DNA from: Saprospiraceae bacterium
Lineage (GTDB): Bacteria; Bacteroidota; Bacteroidia; Chitinophagales; Saprospiraceae
DNA length: 64,000 nt
Direction of reading: 5' to 3'
Assembly: GCA_016714085.1 (NCBI GenBank)
Contig: JADJNW010000014.1
Location: 244,031-308,030, forward strand
Position numbers and translations under genes: made by a program. This document shows, in pieces, positions 53,205 through 62,859 of this stretch (positions are counted from its first letter, which is position 1; every line of letters starts with the position of its first letter). Below the pieces are notes generated by a model. The model had not been told where the DNA came from, did no database searches, and was given only the letters and a program-made list of their open reading frames with translations.

Positions 53205-55895
53205 TTATGGCAAAAATCGATACGTTAATTTTATTAAAAATATATTATGCGCTTTTTGTGTAAATAAATTATCATTCAAACTTGAGATGAGTTTTTCGCT
53301 CGGATCGCCTGTATTGGTGTTGCTTTGTGACCAAACCAGAAAGATTTCTGAACCAGGAATATATTCCCAACGCGCTACCAGATTGGAGCGGAACTGCATA
53401 AAATTAAAGTCGGGTTTTCCAAAAGTATAATCTGTCGTGCCATCCATGTTTTCATCTACTACATATTGCTCATTTTCCAAATTAAACTGAATCTGTTTAT
53501 TATCATAAAATTCAAAACGATCATAAAAGTTTTTCGCTAATGGATCTGTAATGTATTTAAAATCTTTATACTGCCCTTTTGAAATAAAGGGCTGGCCATA
53601 ATATTGCAATGTAATATTAGGTGTAATAGAATAATTCAAGCGCATGGTCATGCTTAAAGTTCGTTGATCTATAGCGCCTGTGATGTAACGATCTTGCCCT
53701 TCAAATACATCACTACTTACATTTTGGATTTTTCTACTGTAAATAGTGTAACCCGGGCTCAATGAAAAATTAATCGCATTCGACGGCTGCACGGTCACAC
53801 CCACTGAAAATTGCCTGTAGCGTACCGTATGAGGCTCATCTTTATCAAAACCTTTTGCAAATTGTCCATCTAAATTGAAGCGAATGGCCTTGCGTTGGTC
53901 GGTTCGAATATACATCCAAGGAGCTAATCCTTTAGAGCGGCGAAGTGCCGGCCCTCCAAACAAGGCATTATTGGAAATATCTTTGTTTTCAAAAGTAAGT
54001 CCACCACCAAGCGACCAAAAGTTTTTGAACTGCATATGGGCATTACTGTTCACCGCTTGGTAGAGATTGCGTCCGCCAAAATCCCAACGCGACCAGTGAT
54101 TGTAATTCACTTGTAACCAACGAAATACGGAGAAAGGTTTCGTGAAACGATAGCCCGTCCAGAGAAAATAGTTGATTTCATCAGCATTTGTCATAAAGCC
54201 TAAATCATTGAGTTCCAAGCCCGGCGAACGCCAGGTGACGCCCGTTTCAAATTTCCAGTTTTGGTTCAGGCGACCAATTTTGATATTCCCGCCATGACCA
54301 AATAAAGAAGTGGCATTGGTATCCACTTCTACATGTTTGGCGTCGGGGCGCTGAAAATAATGTTCAAAGGCTCGTTGTGTATTAGTGATTGCTTGTGTGC
54401 TGCCACTTACATTGCTAAAAATGCCATTGACCGAAAGAAAATAAGTACGTTTTTTCCACCAATGGACGAAGTCAACCCCACCCGAATAAGCTGATTTATG
54501 CAAATAATCTAAACCTGTATCCTTCAAATCGCGTGATGTAGCTGTAAAAATGCCTCCCAACACGGTTTGTCCTTCCTTAAAATCCTGGGTAAATCTTCCC
54601 ACAAAATAATTCGTAAGTGGCTCGACGACTTCTTCCCTGCGCTCACCATTATTGTCAATTTCCGCAATTTCTCTAGCGGTCACGCTTTCCAGAATGCCAA
54701 TACCCAAGCCTTTTTTTGTTTTTCCGCTGAATTTGGCAGCGCCGAGAATGGTCGTATTTAAAGGAACATCCGCATATTCATTAGTGCCAAGATTAGGATA
54801 ACTGTGTGGTGCTTGCCCAATGCGGCGCGAGTAAAATAAATTATCCGAAGTAAAATTGCCACCAGCTTCCGCCGAAGCGTATTGATAATCAAACAAATTG
54901 CGATTCTCGATGAAAAAAGGTCGTCGTTCGGAGAAAAAAATGCGGTAACCATCTATGTTTAAGGCCGAAGGGTCGGCTTCCACTTGCCCGAAGTCAGGAT
55001 TCACCGTAAAATCCAAGGTAAGATCGCCGGTAACACCGATTTTTCCATCCAGACCAGCGGTTATTTTGTTAGCCGAACCCGTAGCAAAAGGATTGCCTTC
55101 TTGCTTTTGAAAAGACTCCGTTTGCCCGACTACATAGGGTTGTATCTCAATCTGTTTTTGGGTCTTGATGCCTTTCAATCCGCGCAATTCAGCAAAATTA
55201 CTTACCCAGTTGCCCATGTCATTTTGCGAAATAGGTTGCCACACAGAGCGCGATTGTTGTCGAAAATCTCGGCGGGTTGTTTGAATGCCCCAGATATGTT
55301 CATCCTTATTCCCATAGCGAATCTGACTAAGCGGAATGCGCACTTCTGCAGTCCAACCCAAAGAATCGATCCGTGTTTTGGTCAACCAAATTGGATTCCA
55401 ACTAGGATCCCAGTTATTCCCATTATTCGAGACAAATTCATCGCTTTTTACACCTGATGCAGAAGTGGTAAACGAAAAAGCGGTGCGCTTATCAAAATAA
55501 CTATCCACATTAAATTCGATCCAGTCACCTTCAAACCCATCTCTTCTCGACATGCGGCGCACAATTTTATCCGGGTCATTATCATAGCAGCGAAATCCCA
55601 GATATAAGTATTTATCATCATACAATATCTTGAAAGCCGTTTCTTGCGTCGGCGGCACGCCCTCCGTTGGGTCAAGCTGGATATAATCCGTACCCCATTC
55701 CACTTGATTCCAGCTTTCATCTGTCAGGTGGCCATCTATGAGTGGCGGCTTGTCTTTCACTCTTTGCGTATAGTAGGATTTTTTCTCGCTAAAAACGGAT
55801 TTTTCATTGGAAGTAGATTCAGAACTTGGTTGGGCGTTCATAGAAAGAAACGCCAGGAGCAGGATGCTCAGGAGCAAAACGGGTGATTTTTTCAT
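53205..55895 (-). CDS. DUF5916 outer-membrane protein with CBM9-like domain
   Basis: An 896-residue exported protein with a signal peptide (MKKSPVLLLSILLLAFLSMNAQ). Residues about 50-240 form a CBM9-like beta-sandwich (KPPLIDGHLTDESWNQVEW, FKILYDDKYLYLGFRCYDND, WTAEVRIPLSQIRYG). The DUF5916 barrel-like domain follows (LDFTVNPDFGQVEADPSALN, FFSERRPFFIENRNLF, SRRIGQAPHSYPN) and ends in an aromatic residue region (LIKLTYRFLP), as outer-membrane barrels do. Members are common in Bacteroidota and are thought to sit in the outer membrane; the ligand is unknown. The gene stands alone. Confidence 0.88.
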   Translation of the reverse strand: MKKSPVLLLSILLLAFLSMNAQPSSESTSNEKSVFSEKKSYYTQRVKDKPPLIDGHLTDESWNQVEWGTDYIQLDPTEGVPPTQETAFKILYDDKYLYLGFRCYDNDPDKIVRRMSRRDGFEGDWIEFNVDSYFDKRTAFSFTTSASGVKSDEFVSNNGNNWDPSWNPIWLTKTRIDSLGWTAEVRIPLSQIRYGNKDEHIWGIQTTRRDFRQQSRSVWQPISQNDMGNWVSNFAELRGLKGIKTQKQIEIQPYVVGQTESFQKQEGNPFATGSANKITAGLDGKIGVTGDLTLDFTVNPDFGQVEADPSALNIDGYRIFFSERRPFFIENRNLFDYQYASAEAGGNFTSDNLFYSRRIGQAPHSYPNLGTNEYADVPLNTTILGAAKFSGKTKKGLGIGILESVTAREIAEIDNNGERREEVVEPLTNYFVGRFTQDFKEGQTVLGGIFTATSRDLKDTGLDYLHKSAYSGGVDFVHWWKKRTYFLSVNGIFSNVSGSTQAITNTQRAFEHYFQRPDAKHVEVDTNATSLFGHGGNIKIGRLNQNWKFETGVTWRSPGLELNDLGFMTNADEINYFLWTGYRFTKPFSVFRWLQVNYNHWSRWDFGGRNLYQAVNSNAHMQFKNFWSLGGGLTFENKDISNNALFGGPALRRSKGLAPWMYIRTDQRKAIRFNLDGQFAKGFDKDEPHTVRYRQFSVGVTVQPSNAINFSLSPGYTIYSRKIQNVSSDVFEGQDRYITGAIDQRTLSMTMRLNYSITPNITLQYYGQPFISKGQYKDFKYITDPLAKNFYDRFEFYDNKQIQFNLENEQYVVDENMDGTTDYTFGKPDFNFMQFRSNLVARWEYIPGSEIFLVWSQSNTNTGDPSEKLISSLNDNLFTQKAHNIFLIKLTYRFLP

Positions 55896-56082
55896 GGCGA
55901 ATGAGTTAGTTCAATTGTTTTTCCCTTGCAAAGTAAAGAGAATTGGGTATTTAGAAAAATGAATAATTTTACCCAAAGTCCATTCTCTCCAAATAATTGA
56001 AAGACAATAAACATACTCTATAGTTGCGCAGAAGTTACAAATTACTTGAATTTTCTTACCTTCCATCCCGAAAATAAGAAGC

Positions 56083-56922
56083 ATGATCGAACTCGGAAAA
56101 TACAATACGCTCGTCATCTCGCGCAAAACCACACAAGGCTTGTACCTCGGCGACCCTGACGTAGAAGAAGTGTTATTGCCTTGGAAATACGCACCCGCAA
56201 ATGCTAAAGAAGGAGACGAAATCCGTGTTTTTGTATATAATGACAGTGAAGATCGCATGGTCGCTACGACTTTAGAGCCTAAAATTACCCTGCATCAATT
56301 TGCTTACCTGCGTGTGAAAGATGTCACTGCGCATGGCGCGTTTTTGGACTGGGGCTTGGAAAAAGACCTTTTTGTACCATTTCGGGAACAGCCGCGTCAA
56401 ATGACAAAAGGCAAATCTTATTTGGTTTACCTGTATTTGGATGAAGAATCGGAGCGATTGGTCGCATCTGCAAGGATAACGCGCTTTTTGAATAACAAAG
56501 AATTGACCGTAAAAGAAGGCGACGAAGTTGAAATCCTCATTTGGGAGTCAACGGAATTAGGCATAAATGTGATCATTAATCAACGCCATAAAGGCTTGAT
56601 TTATCATAACGAACTCTTCGTGCAGGTACACCCCGGCGATGTGCGGCGTGGCTATATTGGTAAAATCCGTGAGGACAATAAAATCGATGTGCTTTTACAA
56701 AAGCCTGGTTATGAGAATATTGAAACAAACATTGAGAAAATCTTACAAGCATTACACGAACGCGGCGGCTTCTTGCCTTTGACAGACAAAAGCGAACCAC
56801 ATGAAATCGCTAAACTACTGGAAATGAGCAAGAAAACCTTCAAAAAAGCGATTGGTTCGCTTTACAAACAACGCAGTATTCGCCTGGAAGAAGATGGAAT
56901 TTATTTAGTTACTACATCATAA
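56083..56922 (+). CDS. CvfB-like S1 RNA-binding protein
   Basis: A 279-residue cytoplasmic protein with three or four S1-type OB folds and a winged-helix end, the layout of CvfB/YitL. Markers are YNTLVISRKTTQGLYLGDPD, LRVKDVTAHGAFLDWGLEKD, DLFVPFREQPRQM, VIINQRHKGLIYHNELF and the C-terminal LTDKSEPHEIAKLLEMSKKT, FKKAIGSLYKQRSI. Known relatives bind RNA and affect virulence-factor expression in Staphylococcus; the target here is unknown. The gene is single, with a stem-loop at 56937-56961 after it. Confidence 0.88.
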   Translation: MIELGKYNTLVISRKTTQGLYLGDPDVEEVLLPWKYAPANAKEGDEIRVFVYNDSEDRMVATTLEPKITLHQFAYLRVKDVTAHGAFLDWGLEKDLFVPFREQPRQMTKGKSYLVYLYLDEESERLVASARITRFLNNKELTVKEGDEVEILIWESTELGINVIINQRHKGLIYHNELFVQVHPGDVRRGYIGKIREDNKIDVLLQKPGYENIETNIEKILQALHERGGFLPLTDKSEPHEIAKLLEMSKKTFKKAIGSLYKQRSIRLEEDGIYLVTTS

Positions 56923-56936
56923 TCATTAAAAAAGAG

Positions 56937-56961
56937 AAGGTCAAGTGTTCTGCTTGACCTT
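56937..56961 (+). terminator. Possible terminator after the cvfB-like gene
   Basis: AAGGTCAAG (56937-56945) pairs with CTTGACCTT (56953-56961) around a 7-nt loop, 14 bases after the stop. The outer GAGA...TCTC extends it with a bulge. It lacks a clean T tract. Confidence 0.5.
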
Positions 56962-57019
56962 GCTTCTCCGGCAATATATTCATTGCCAAAATAACAATAA
57001 CAAAATATTATAAACTACA

Positions 57020-57633
57020 TTAATATAAACCAAAGGCAACACCTATGCTTAATTGGATCGCTTGATTTCTAATCGCATCTGTACCAGAAGGTTTATTTTC
57101 AACAATATCGGTCAGCCCGGGTTGGAAACGCGCATCAAAGTTGAGCCATTGCTGACTACCAATGCGATAATTAAAGCCCAATCCAGCGGCCAATCCAATA
57201 TCCAAATTTTTATAGTTATCCATAATATCGGTTTCCTGATTTCTGACTTCAGTATCCGCGTCAATTAAAAAACCAAGCGTTGGGCCAATGTATAACTTGG
57301 GGCGCAATCTGTCGCCCAAATCCCCAAAAAATACATTATAAGCCAATAGGAGTCGGATATAATCCAAATCGGTTTTTACAGTGGTAGCATTTATATCATA
57401 TTGACTGCCCTCCTGCGAATACAAGGCGTCAAAAGTAAGACCCGTTTTTCATTGATACTGTAAGTAGAAGTGAGCCCCGCAACCAGTCCTGGTTTGAATT
57501 CTGCTTCATCGGTGTTTGTCAAAGTGGAGAAATTAATACCCACGCGTGGCCCAATAGAAAAAGTGCTAGCCTCCTGAGCAACAACAAATGTCGTGGGTAT
57601 TAATAATGTAATAATAACAAGATAGTGTTTCAT
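57020..57633 (-). CDS. Outer-membrane beta-barrel protein (OMP_b-brl type), one frameshift
   Basis: The first frame gives a signal peptide (MKHYLVIITLLIPTTFVVAQ) and the strand pattern FSIGPRVGINFSTLTNTD, FKPGLVAGLTSTYSINEK. Near 57425 a lost A makes the original read TGLTFDALYSQEGSQYD instead of RVLLLTPCIR. The second frame then continues YIRLLLAYNVFFGDLGDRLR, PKLYIGPTLGFLIDAD, NLDIGLAAGLGFNYRIGSQQ to AFGLY, with the terminal aromatic residue of an outer-membrane barrel. Joined length about 204 aa, as in PorT-like eight-strand barrels. The function is unknown. Confidence 0.8.
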
Positions 57634-57810
57634 GGTTTATTCGATTTTGTTATCAATCAATAATCATTTTGTAAAGAACGAGCAACTTGTGATGATGTTC
57701 AATCAAAAACATTACAATCAAAAAATATTGTACTAAATGAACCTTTAATATAACTCGTCCGCTATTTTAAATAGAAAACACTTATTTTTTCAAAGCATAA
57801 ACTTTTGAAT

Positions 57811-58602
57811 ATGAATCTGCGCACCTTAATCCTTTTATTTACTTTATCTCTTTTTGCCTTTTCTTGCAGTAAAGAGGGTGGGTTTAATATTTTTTCTATA
57901 GAAGATGATGTACAACTCGGTATGCAGCTCAAAAATGAGGTGCTTGGCAATCCTCAGGAATATCCCTTATTGGATCGCTCGCAATACCCTGCTGCCTATG
58001 CATTTGTAGAAGATATTGTAAATGACATCCTTGCATCAGGACAAATTACTTACCAAGAAGAATTTGCCTGGGAGGTTTATCTTATCGATGACGGAGAAAC
58101 GCTTAATGCTTTTGCTGCACCCGGAGGTTATATTTTTGTATATACCGGATTGATCAAATTTCTTGACATGAAAGATGATTTGGTAGGCGTATTAGGGCAT
58201 GAAATGGCGCACGCTGACCAGCGCCACTCTACGGAACAATTATCACAGGTTTATGGAATTTCTTTTTTGTTGGATTTGCTTTTGGGTGATAACCAAAGTA
58301 TTCTCACTGATGTTTTAGCAACTTTAGTAACATTAAAGTTCAGCCGTGACGACGAATCAGAAGCAGATGAATATTCTGTAATCTATCTCTGCGAAACAGA
58401 ATACGCTGCTAATAGCGCTGCCAGCTTTTTTCAAAAATTGATCGAACAAGGTGCTGCCTCTCCGCCACAATTTTTGAGTACGCACCCCAATCCTGATAAC
58501 AGGATTGAAAATATCAATATGCTTGCGCTGGAGCGCGGATGCGATACTTCTTTCGATTCTAGTCAAAGCGCCTGGGAAAATTTTCAAAAGAGTTTGCCCT
58601 GA
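57811..58602 (+). CDS. M48 family metalloprotease lipoprotein
   Basis: The start at 57811 (MNLRTLILLFTLSLFAFSC) is a lipoprotein signal with the lipobox AFSC. The catalytic domain holds HEMAH (VGVLGHEMAHADQRHS) and the third ligand Glu in ESEADEYSV. FAAPGGYIFVYTGLIKFL is the strand just before the site, and STHPNPDNRIENI near the end is typical of the M48 YggG/LoiP branch. It probably degrades or trims misfolded outer-membrane proteins. The product is about 263 aa. A TTG at 57805 would add two residues. It is followed by a strong stem-loop. Confidence 0.88.
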   Translation: MNLRTLILLFTLSLFAFSCSKEGGFNIFSIEDDVQLGMQLKNEVLGNPQEYPLLDRSQYPAAYAFVEDIVNDILASGQITYQEEFAWEVYLIDDGETLNAFAAPGGYIFVYTGLIKFLDMKDDLVGVLGHEMAHADQRHSTEQLSQVYGISFLLDLLLGDNQSILTDVLATLVTLKFSRDDESEADEYSVIYLCETEYAANSAASFFQKLIEQGAASPPQFLSTHPNPDNRIENINMLALERGCDTSFDSSQSAWENFQKSLP

Positions 58603-58630
58603 TAAAATAATAATATCTCAAAATTGCTTT

Positions 58631-58670
58631 TCAAAACCCTATTCTTTTTCATAAAAGGATAGGGTTTTGA
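58631..58670. terminator. 12-bp perfect stem-loop after the M48 gene
   Basis: TCAAAACCCTAT (58631-58642) pairs perfectly with ATAGGGTTTTGA (58659-58670) around a 16-nt loop, 29 bases after the M48 stop. It is a good candidate terminator although the T run lies in the stem. Confidence 0.6.
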
Positions 58671-58835
58671 AATAAATTGTAAATTTGAAGAGGGATTTAT
58701 AAAGCTATTGAAAACGAGCAAGATGGAAAATTAACTTATAATGAACACATCCTTTCTACTTCCCCTATTTTAGTAGCTATAAATCAATCTCTAAAATATT
58801 ATTAAAATCTAGTTACTAACCAAAACAAAACGATT

Positions 58836-59252
58836 ATGGATTTTTCAAGCATCAATTTTTTGGCAGTATTGGTAGCGGGCGTAGCGAGTTTTGCACTGGG
58901 CGCGCTGTGGTATAGTCCTGTATTATTCGGAAAAGCCTGGCAGAAAGAACTCGGCTACACCGATGAATATTTGCAAAGCGGTAATATGGGTGTTACTTTC
59001 GGTACTAGTTTTGTACTGATGCTTATCATGTCGCTCGGCATGGCAATGCTGCTCCCCAAAATCGCAGGCGATACGCTCAGCTTGAGTTCCGGATTGACCA
59101 ATGGCATCCTGATTGGTTTGCTCTTTGTGGGTACTTCAATGGGTGTCAATTATTTATACCAACGAAAATCCTTTAAACTCTGGGCAATTGATGCCATTTA
59201 TCAAATTCTGTTTCTTGGCATTATGGGCATGATTCTTGGCGCTTGGAAATAA
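58836..59252 (+). CDS. DUF1761 family membrane protein
   Basis: A 138-residue inner-membrane protein with four hydrophobic segments. The DUF1761 signature is at its start: FLAVLVAGVASFALGALWYS, PVLFGKAWQKELGY. LLFVGTSMGVNYLYQRKSFK follows, and the C-terminal AIYQILFLGIMGMILGAWK completes the family pattern. The function of DUF1761 is unknown. It lies alone between two stem-loops. Confidence 0.88.
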   Translation: MDFSSINFLAVLVAGVASFALGALWYSPVLFGKAWQKELGYTDEYLQSGNMGVTFGTSFVLMLIMSLGMAMLLPKIAGDTLSLSSGLTNGILIGLLFVGTSMGVNYLYQRKSFKLWAIDAIYQILFLGIMGMILGAWK

Positions 59253-59267
59253 CATTAAATAAGCATG

Positions 59268-59304
59268 CCTTAGAGTCTGTTTTGAAGTAAGGCAGGCTCT
59301 AAGG
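59268..59304 (+). terminator. Terminator after the DUF1761 gene
   Basis: CCTTAGAGTCTG (59268-59279) pairs with CAGGCTCTAAGG (59293-59304) with one G-T wobble around a 13-nt loop, 15 bases after the stop. T-rich sequence follows at a distance of about 10-20 bases. Confidence 0.55.
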
Positions 59305-59652
59305 TACATTTCGATTTGTTTTTTGGAAAATCCTCTTTTATTTGCGCAACAATTGCATTAATTTTACTAATTTTAGGAATTGTTTTACACTCACTAATTT
59401 TATGACGAAAGTTGGCAGACGCCTCCATGCAATTTTCTTTGCACTCAAAGCTTTTTGCAATTTGAGAGGTACGGTTATACTTGCCATTATAAAAAATAAC
59501 GACCCTTAAATTTCACAACTTTACAGCTTGCCTATGAACACTTTGTTTGTCTGCAAAGTGTCGCAAAAGTCTAAAAAAATATTGTGTGATATAGTATCCT
59601 GAGTTCTTTGTAAAAGAGAATAAACAAGATTCTATAATAAACCATTTTAACC
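59305..59652. other. Leader region of the susC-like gene
   Basis: This 348-base gap has no convincing gene; the longest open frame (from 59403, about 35 codons) has no recognisable features. It must carry the control of the SusC/SusD pair. No sigma/anti-sigma genes, hybrid two-component regulator or SusR-type gene is next to it within the window, so the regulator lies elsewhere. Confidence 0.4.
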
Positions 59653-62600
59653 ATGATTGTTAACTCTACAAAGAGGATGATAGGGTTATGCCGACGCGTC
59701 ATCCTTACGTTTTTGATTTTTACAGGTTGTTTGGCTACATCTTATGCCCAACAACGCATTACTGGTACCGTGCGCGATGGTAGCGGAGCTCCACTCGCCG
59801 GTGTTACTATTCTTGTAAAAGGTACGAATCAGGGAACAGTGACAGATGTAGATGGCACTTACAGCCTATCTGCTCAACAAGGACAGGAACTGGAATTCTC
59901 CATGATCGGGATGGACACTGAAACCATTGTGGTAGGAACTAAAACGACGATTGATATCACCATGATCGAAGCCGCCTACCAACTCTCTGAAACGGTAGTG
60001 ACAGCGCTTGGCATCAAAGAGGATCGAAGGAAATTGAGTTATTCTACGCAATCCGTGACGGGAGAAGATTTGCAAAGTACGCAACGCGACAACGCATTTC
60101 TATCTTTACAGGGAAGGGTTGCAGGTTTGTCTTTGACGCCTACAAGTGGTTTGGCTGGTGGCTCTGTGAATATCAATCTTCGAGGGGTCAACTCTATCGG
60201 AAGTAGCAACCAACCCTTGATTGTACTCGACGGTTTGCCAATTAACAGTAATACGTTTAATCAGCATACCCTTTATTCTGATGGTGCCGGTATCAATGGT
60301 AATGTCAACAATAACCGCGACGACATTGGTAGCCGATTGGCAGAAATCAACCCGAACGATATTGAAAATGTGACCGTGCTGAAAGGCCCTGAAGCCGCAG
60401 CGCTTTATGGCAACGAGGGTGCGAATGGCGTCATCCTGATCACAACCCGCAAAGGAAAGGCTGGCGTCGGAAGACTGAATTACAAAACTCGTTTTGCGGT
60501 TTCAGATGTGTACTTATTCCCTGAAATTCAACAAGTTTACGGAAGGGGTAGAAACGGCGTGGTAGAACCCAATGATCCTGACTATTTTGGCCCGAAATAT
60601 CCTGCGGGTACTACGTTTTACAATAATCTGGAAGATTTCTTCCAAACGGGTACAAATATGCGCCATGATCTTTCCTTTGAGGGCGGATCGGATAAAATTA
60701 CTTACCGTTTATCGAGCGCTTATTTGAAAACAGATGGCGTTATTCCTACAAATTCTTACGAGCAAATCAACGCAGCATTGAGTAGCGATGCAAAATTGCT
60801 GTCATGGCTAAGTGCTTCAACTCGCTTTAGCTTTTCGCGGAATAACAATACACTACCTCCCGGTGGTTCGCAAGGGTACTTGACAGGTGCTTTGCGCTAT
60901 CCTTCTGATCAGAATATGAGCGAATACCTTACAGATGCAGGCACTCGTCGACTTACCCGGCCAAATGCCAATCCGGGTTCAGATAATGACAATCCTTATT
61001 TTAATGTCTATAAAAACGCTCGGGTAGAACAAACCGATCGTACCATAGGCAATGTGACACTGGATGCTACGATTTTGCCTTGGTGGACGGTCACTGGTCG
61101 TTTTGGTGCTGATATTTACACAACCAACGCGAATCGTTATTTCCACCCGGAATCCAATATTGGTTACCCCCGCTTAGGTTGGATTGAAAACTACACCGAT
61201 GTGGGAAGGATATTGAATACCAATATTTTTACGACTTTCAAAAAAAGCACGGGCACAATAAAAGGCTCTTTGATTGTTGGAACAGCGCTCGATGATCGCC
61301 GAAATGAGGTCACTTCGGTTTACGGTGAAAGAGTCTATCTGCCTGATTTTAATAGTGTTAATAACACCGATCCTTCTACTCAGCGCAACAGAACGATTCT
61401 TACCAGAACTCGACTGATGGGCGCTTTCGCTAAAGCAGAATTTAACCTCCAGAATTACTTGATCCTGAATATTACAGGTAGAAACGACTGGTCATCCACG
61501 TTGCCGGTAGCCAATCGCTCTTATTTCTATCCATCGGCCGGCTTGACTTTTGTCTTTTCCGACTTGCCAGCATTGCGAGATAAAATCGGCATACTCGACT
61601 TTGGTAAGTTACGCGTATCTTATGCGCAAGTGGGTAATCCTGCGCCACCTTATAAAATTCGCGCACGTCTTGTGCCGCAAACTTCTACAGGTGGTGGTTT
61701 CCTCTACGATTTCTTCGGCGATAACCCTGCATTGAAGCCAGAAAAAGTAGAAAGTTATGAGATCGGTACCGATTTGAGCTTTTATAAAGGTCGCATTTCT
61801 GTGGATCTTGCAATATTTTCAAAAACGATCAGCGATCAGATTGTAACACAGCGCTTGAGCTATGGTACAGGTTTTATCTTTGGTTTGCTGAACGGTGGTG
61901 AACTCAATACGAAAGGTGTGGAGGTACAATTGGGATTGACTCCTGTAAAGGCAGAGAATTTCCACTGGAATATTTCAGCTAACTTTACCAAGTACAAAAC
62001 GGAAGTATTGAGCTTGCCGGCAGAAGTAAGCGAATACTACGATTCCGACACTTGGGTAGTAGGCAATGCCCGTGCAAGTGCTTTCTCGCCAGCAGAAATT
62101 CTGGCGAGCCGGTTTAATAGTCCAACCAATTTATTTTATCCTACTTTAAACAACAGAGGCGCGGGAACAGCTACAGCCATTGGTGGTTGGAGTTATTTGC
62201 GCAACAGCAAAGGAGACATTCTAATCGACCCTGCTACTGGTTTTCCATTGCGTAATGCCAACTTTCTCCCAATCGGAGATCGGAATCCTGATTTTGTAAT
62301 TGGGCTTGTAAATGAGTTCAGATTATTCAAAAACCTGAGCCTTTCATTCTTATTAGACATCCGCCACGGCGGCGATATTTTCAATGGGAATGAGTATTAT
62401 TTGACTCAAGTGGGCTTGAGCGAGCGAACACTGAATCGTGATGAACCATTTGTATTTCCTGGGGTCCTGAAAAATGGTAGCGAAGAAACCAATCCAACGC
62501 CGAACAATATTCAGATTACACCAAGCGCCAATGAATTGTATTATACGACAGTGATTCAACCTGAAGATTTTGTAGAAAGAGATATCAACTGGGTGCGCCT

Positions 62601-62841
62601 TCGCGATGTGACGCTTACGTATGATGTCTTAGGCAAGTGGTTGGGCAATGATAAGGCGATCAAGGAACTAAGTGTATTTATCAACGGAACCGATTTGTTC
62701 TTGTCCACTAATTACAGTGGTGCAGACCCTTACGTCAGCACAACCAACCCGGCAACGGGCGGTGCTGGTGGATTCGGTATGGATTTCGGGAAATTATCTT
62801 TGCCGCGTACTTTCTCGCTTGGACTTTCAGTATCATTTTAA
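59653..62841 (+). CDS. SusC/RagA family TonB-linked outer-membrane transporter
   Basis: A 1062-residue TonB-dependent outer-membrane receptor. After the signal sequence (to SYAQ, about residue 33) comes a carboxypeptidase-regulatory-like domain (ITGTVRDGSGAPLAGVTILV, about 35-105). The plug follows (about 120-240: SLQGRVAGLSLTPTSGLAGG, NINLRGVNSIGSSNQPLIVL, VTVLKGPEAAALYGNEGANG), then a 22-strand barrel ending LSLPRTFSLGLSVSF. The blocks NGRNDWSSTLP-like (ITGRNDWSSTLPVANRS) and NPALKPEKVESYEIG are SusC hallmarks. With the SusD-like lipoprotein it imports a polymer-derived oligomer, glycan or peptide; which one cannot be told. Confidence 0.95.
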   Translation: MIVNSTKRMIGLCRRVILTFLIFTGCLATSYAQQRITGTVRDGSGAPLAGVTILVKGTNQGTVTDVDGTYSLSAQQGQELEFSMIGMDTETIVVGTKTTIDITMIEAAYQLSETVVTALGIKEDRRKLSYSTQSVTGEDLQSTQRDNAFLSLQGRVAGLSLTPTSGLAGGSVNINLRGVNSIGSSNQPLIVLDGLPINSNTFNQHTLYSDGAGINGNVNNNRDDIGSRLAEINPNDIENVTVLKGPEAAALYGNEGANGVILITTRKGKAGVGRLNYKTRFAVSDVYLFPEIQQVYGRGRNGVVEPNDPDYFGPKYPAGTTFYNNLEDFFQTGTNMRHDLSFEGGSDKITYRLSSAYLKTDGVIPTNSYEQINAALSSDAKLLSWLSASTRFSFSRNNNTLPPGGSQGYLTGALRYPSDQNMSEYLTDAGTRRLTRPNANPGSDNDNPYFNVYKNARVEQTDRTIGNVTLDATILPWWTVTGRFGADIYTTNANRYFHPESNIGYPRLGWIENYTDVGRILNTNIFTTFKKSTGTIKGSLIVGTALDDRRNEVTSVYGERVYLPDFNSVNNTDPSTQRNRTILTRTRLMGAFAKAEFNLQNYLILNITGRNDWSSTLPVANRSYFYPSAGLTFVFSDLPALRDKIGILDFGKLRVSYAQVGNPAPPYKIRARLVPQTSTGGGFLYDFFGDNPALKPEKVESYEIGTDLSFYKGRISVDLAIFSKTISDQIVTQRLSYGTGFIFGLLNGGELNTKGVEVQLGLTPVKAENFHWNISANFTKYKTEVLSLPAEVSEYYDSDTWVVGNARASAFSPAEILASRFNSPTNLFYPTLNNRGAGTATAIGGWSYLRNSKGDILIDPATGFPLRNANFLPIGDRNPDFVIGLVNEFRLFKNLSLSFLLDIRHGGDIFNGNEYYLTQVGLSERTLNRDEPFVFPGVLKNGSEETNPTPNNIQITPSANELYYTTVIQPEDFVERDINWVRLRDVTLTYDVLGKWLGNDKAIKELSVFINGTDLFLSTNYSGADPYVSTTNPATGGAGGFGMDFGKLSLPRTFSLGLSVSF

Positions 62842-62859
62842 AATTTAAATTTAAAAGAC

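Noticed and set aside
54984..55457. 157-codon plus-strand frame inside the DUF5916 gene
   Set aside because: Shadow frame; the DUF5916 product is continuous across it.
59403..59510. About 35-codon frame upstream of the susC-like gene
   Set aside because: No family resemblance and no promoter of its own; treated as leader sequence.
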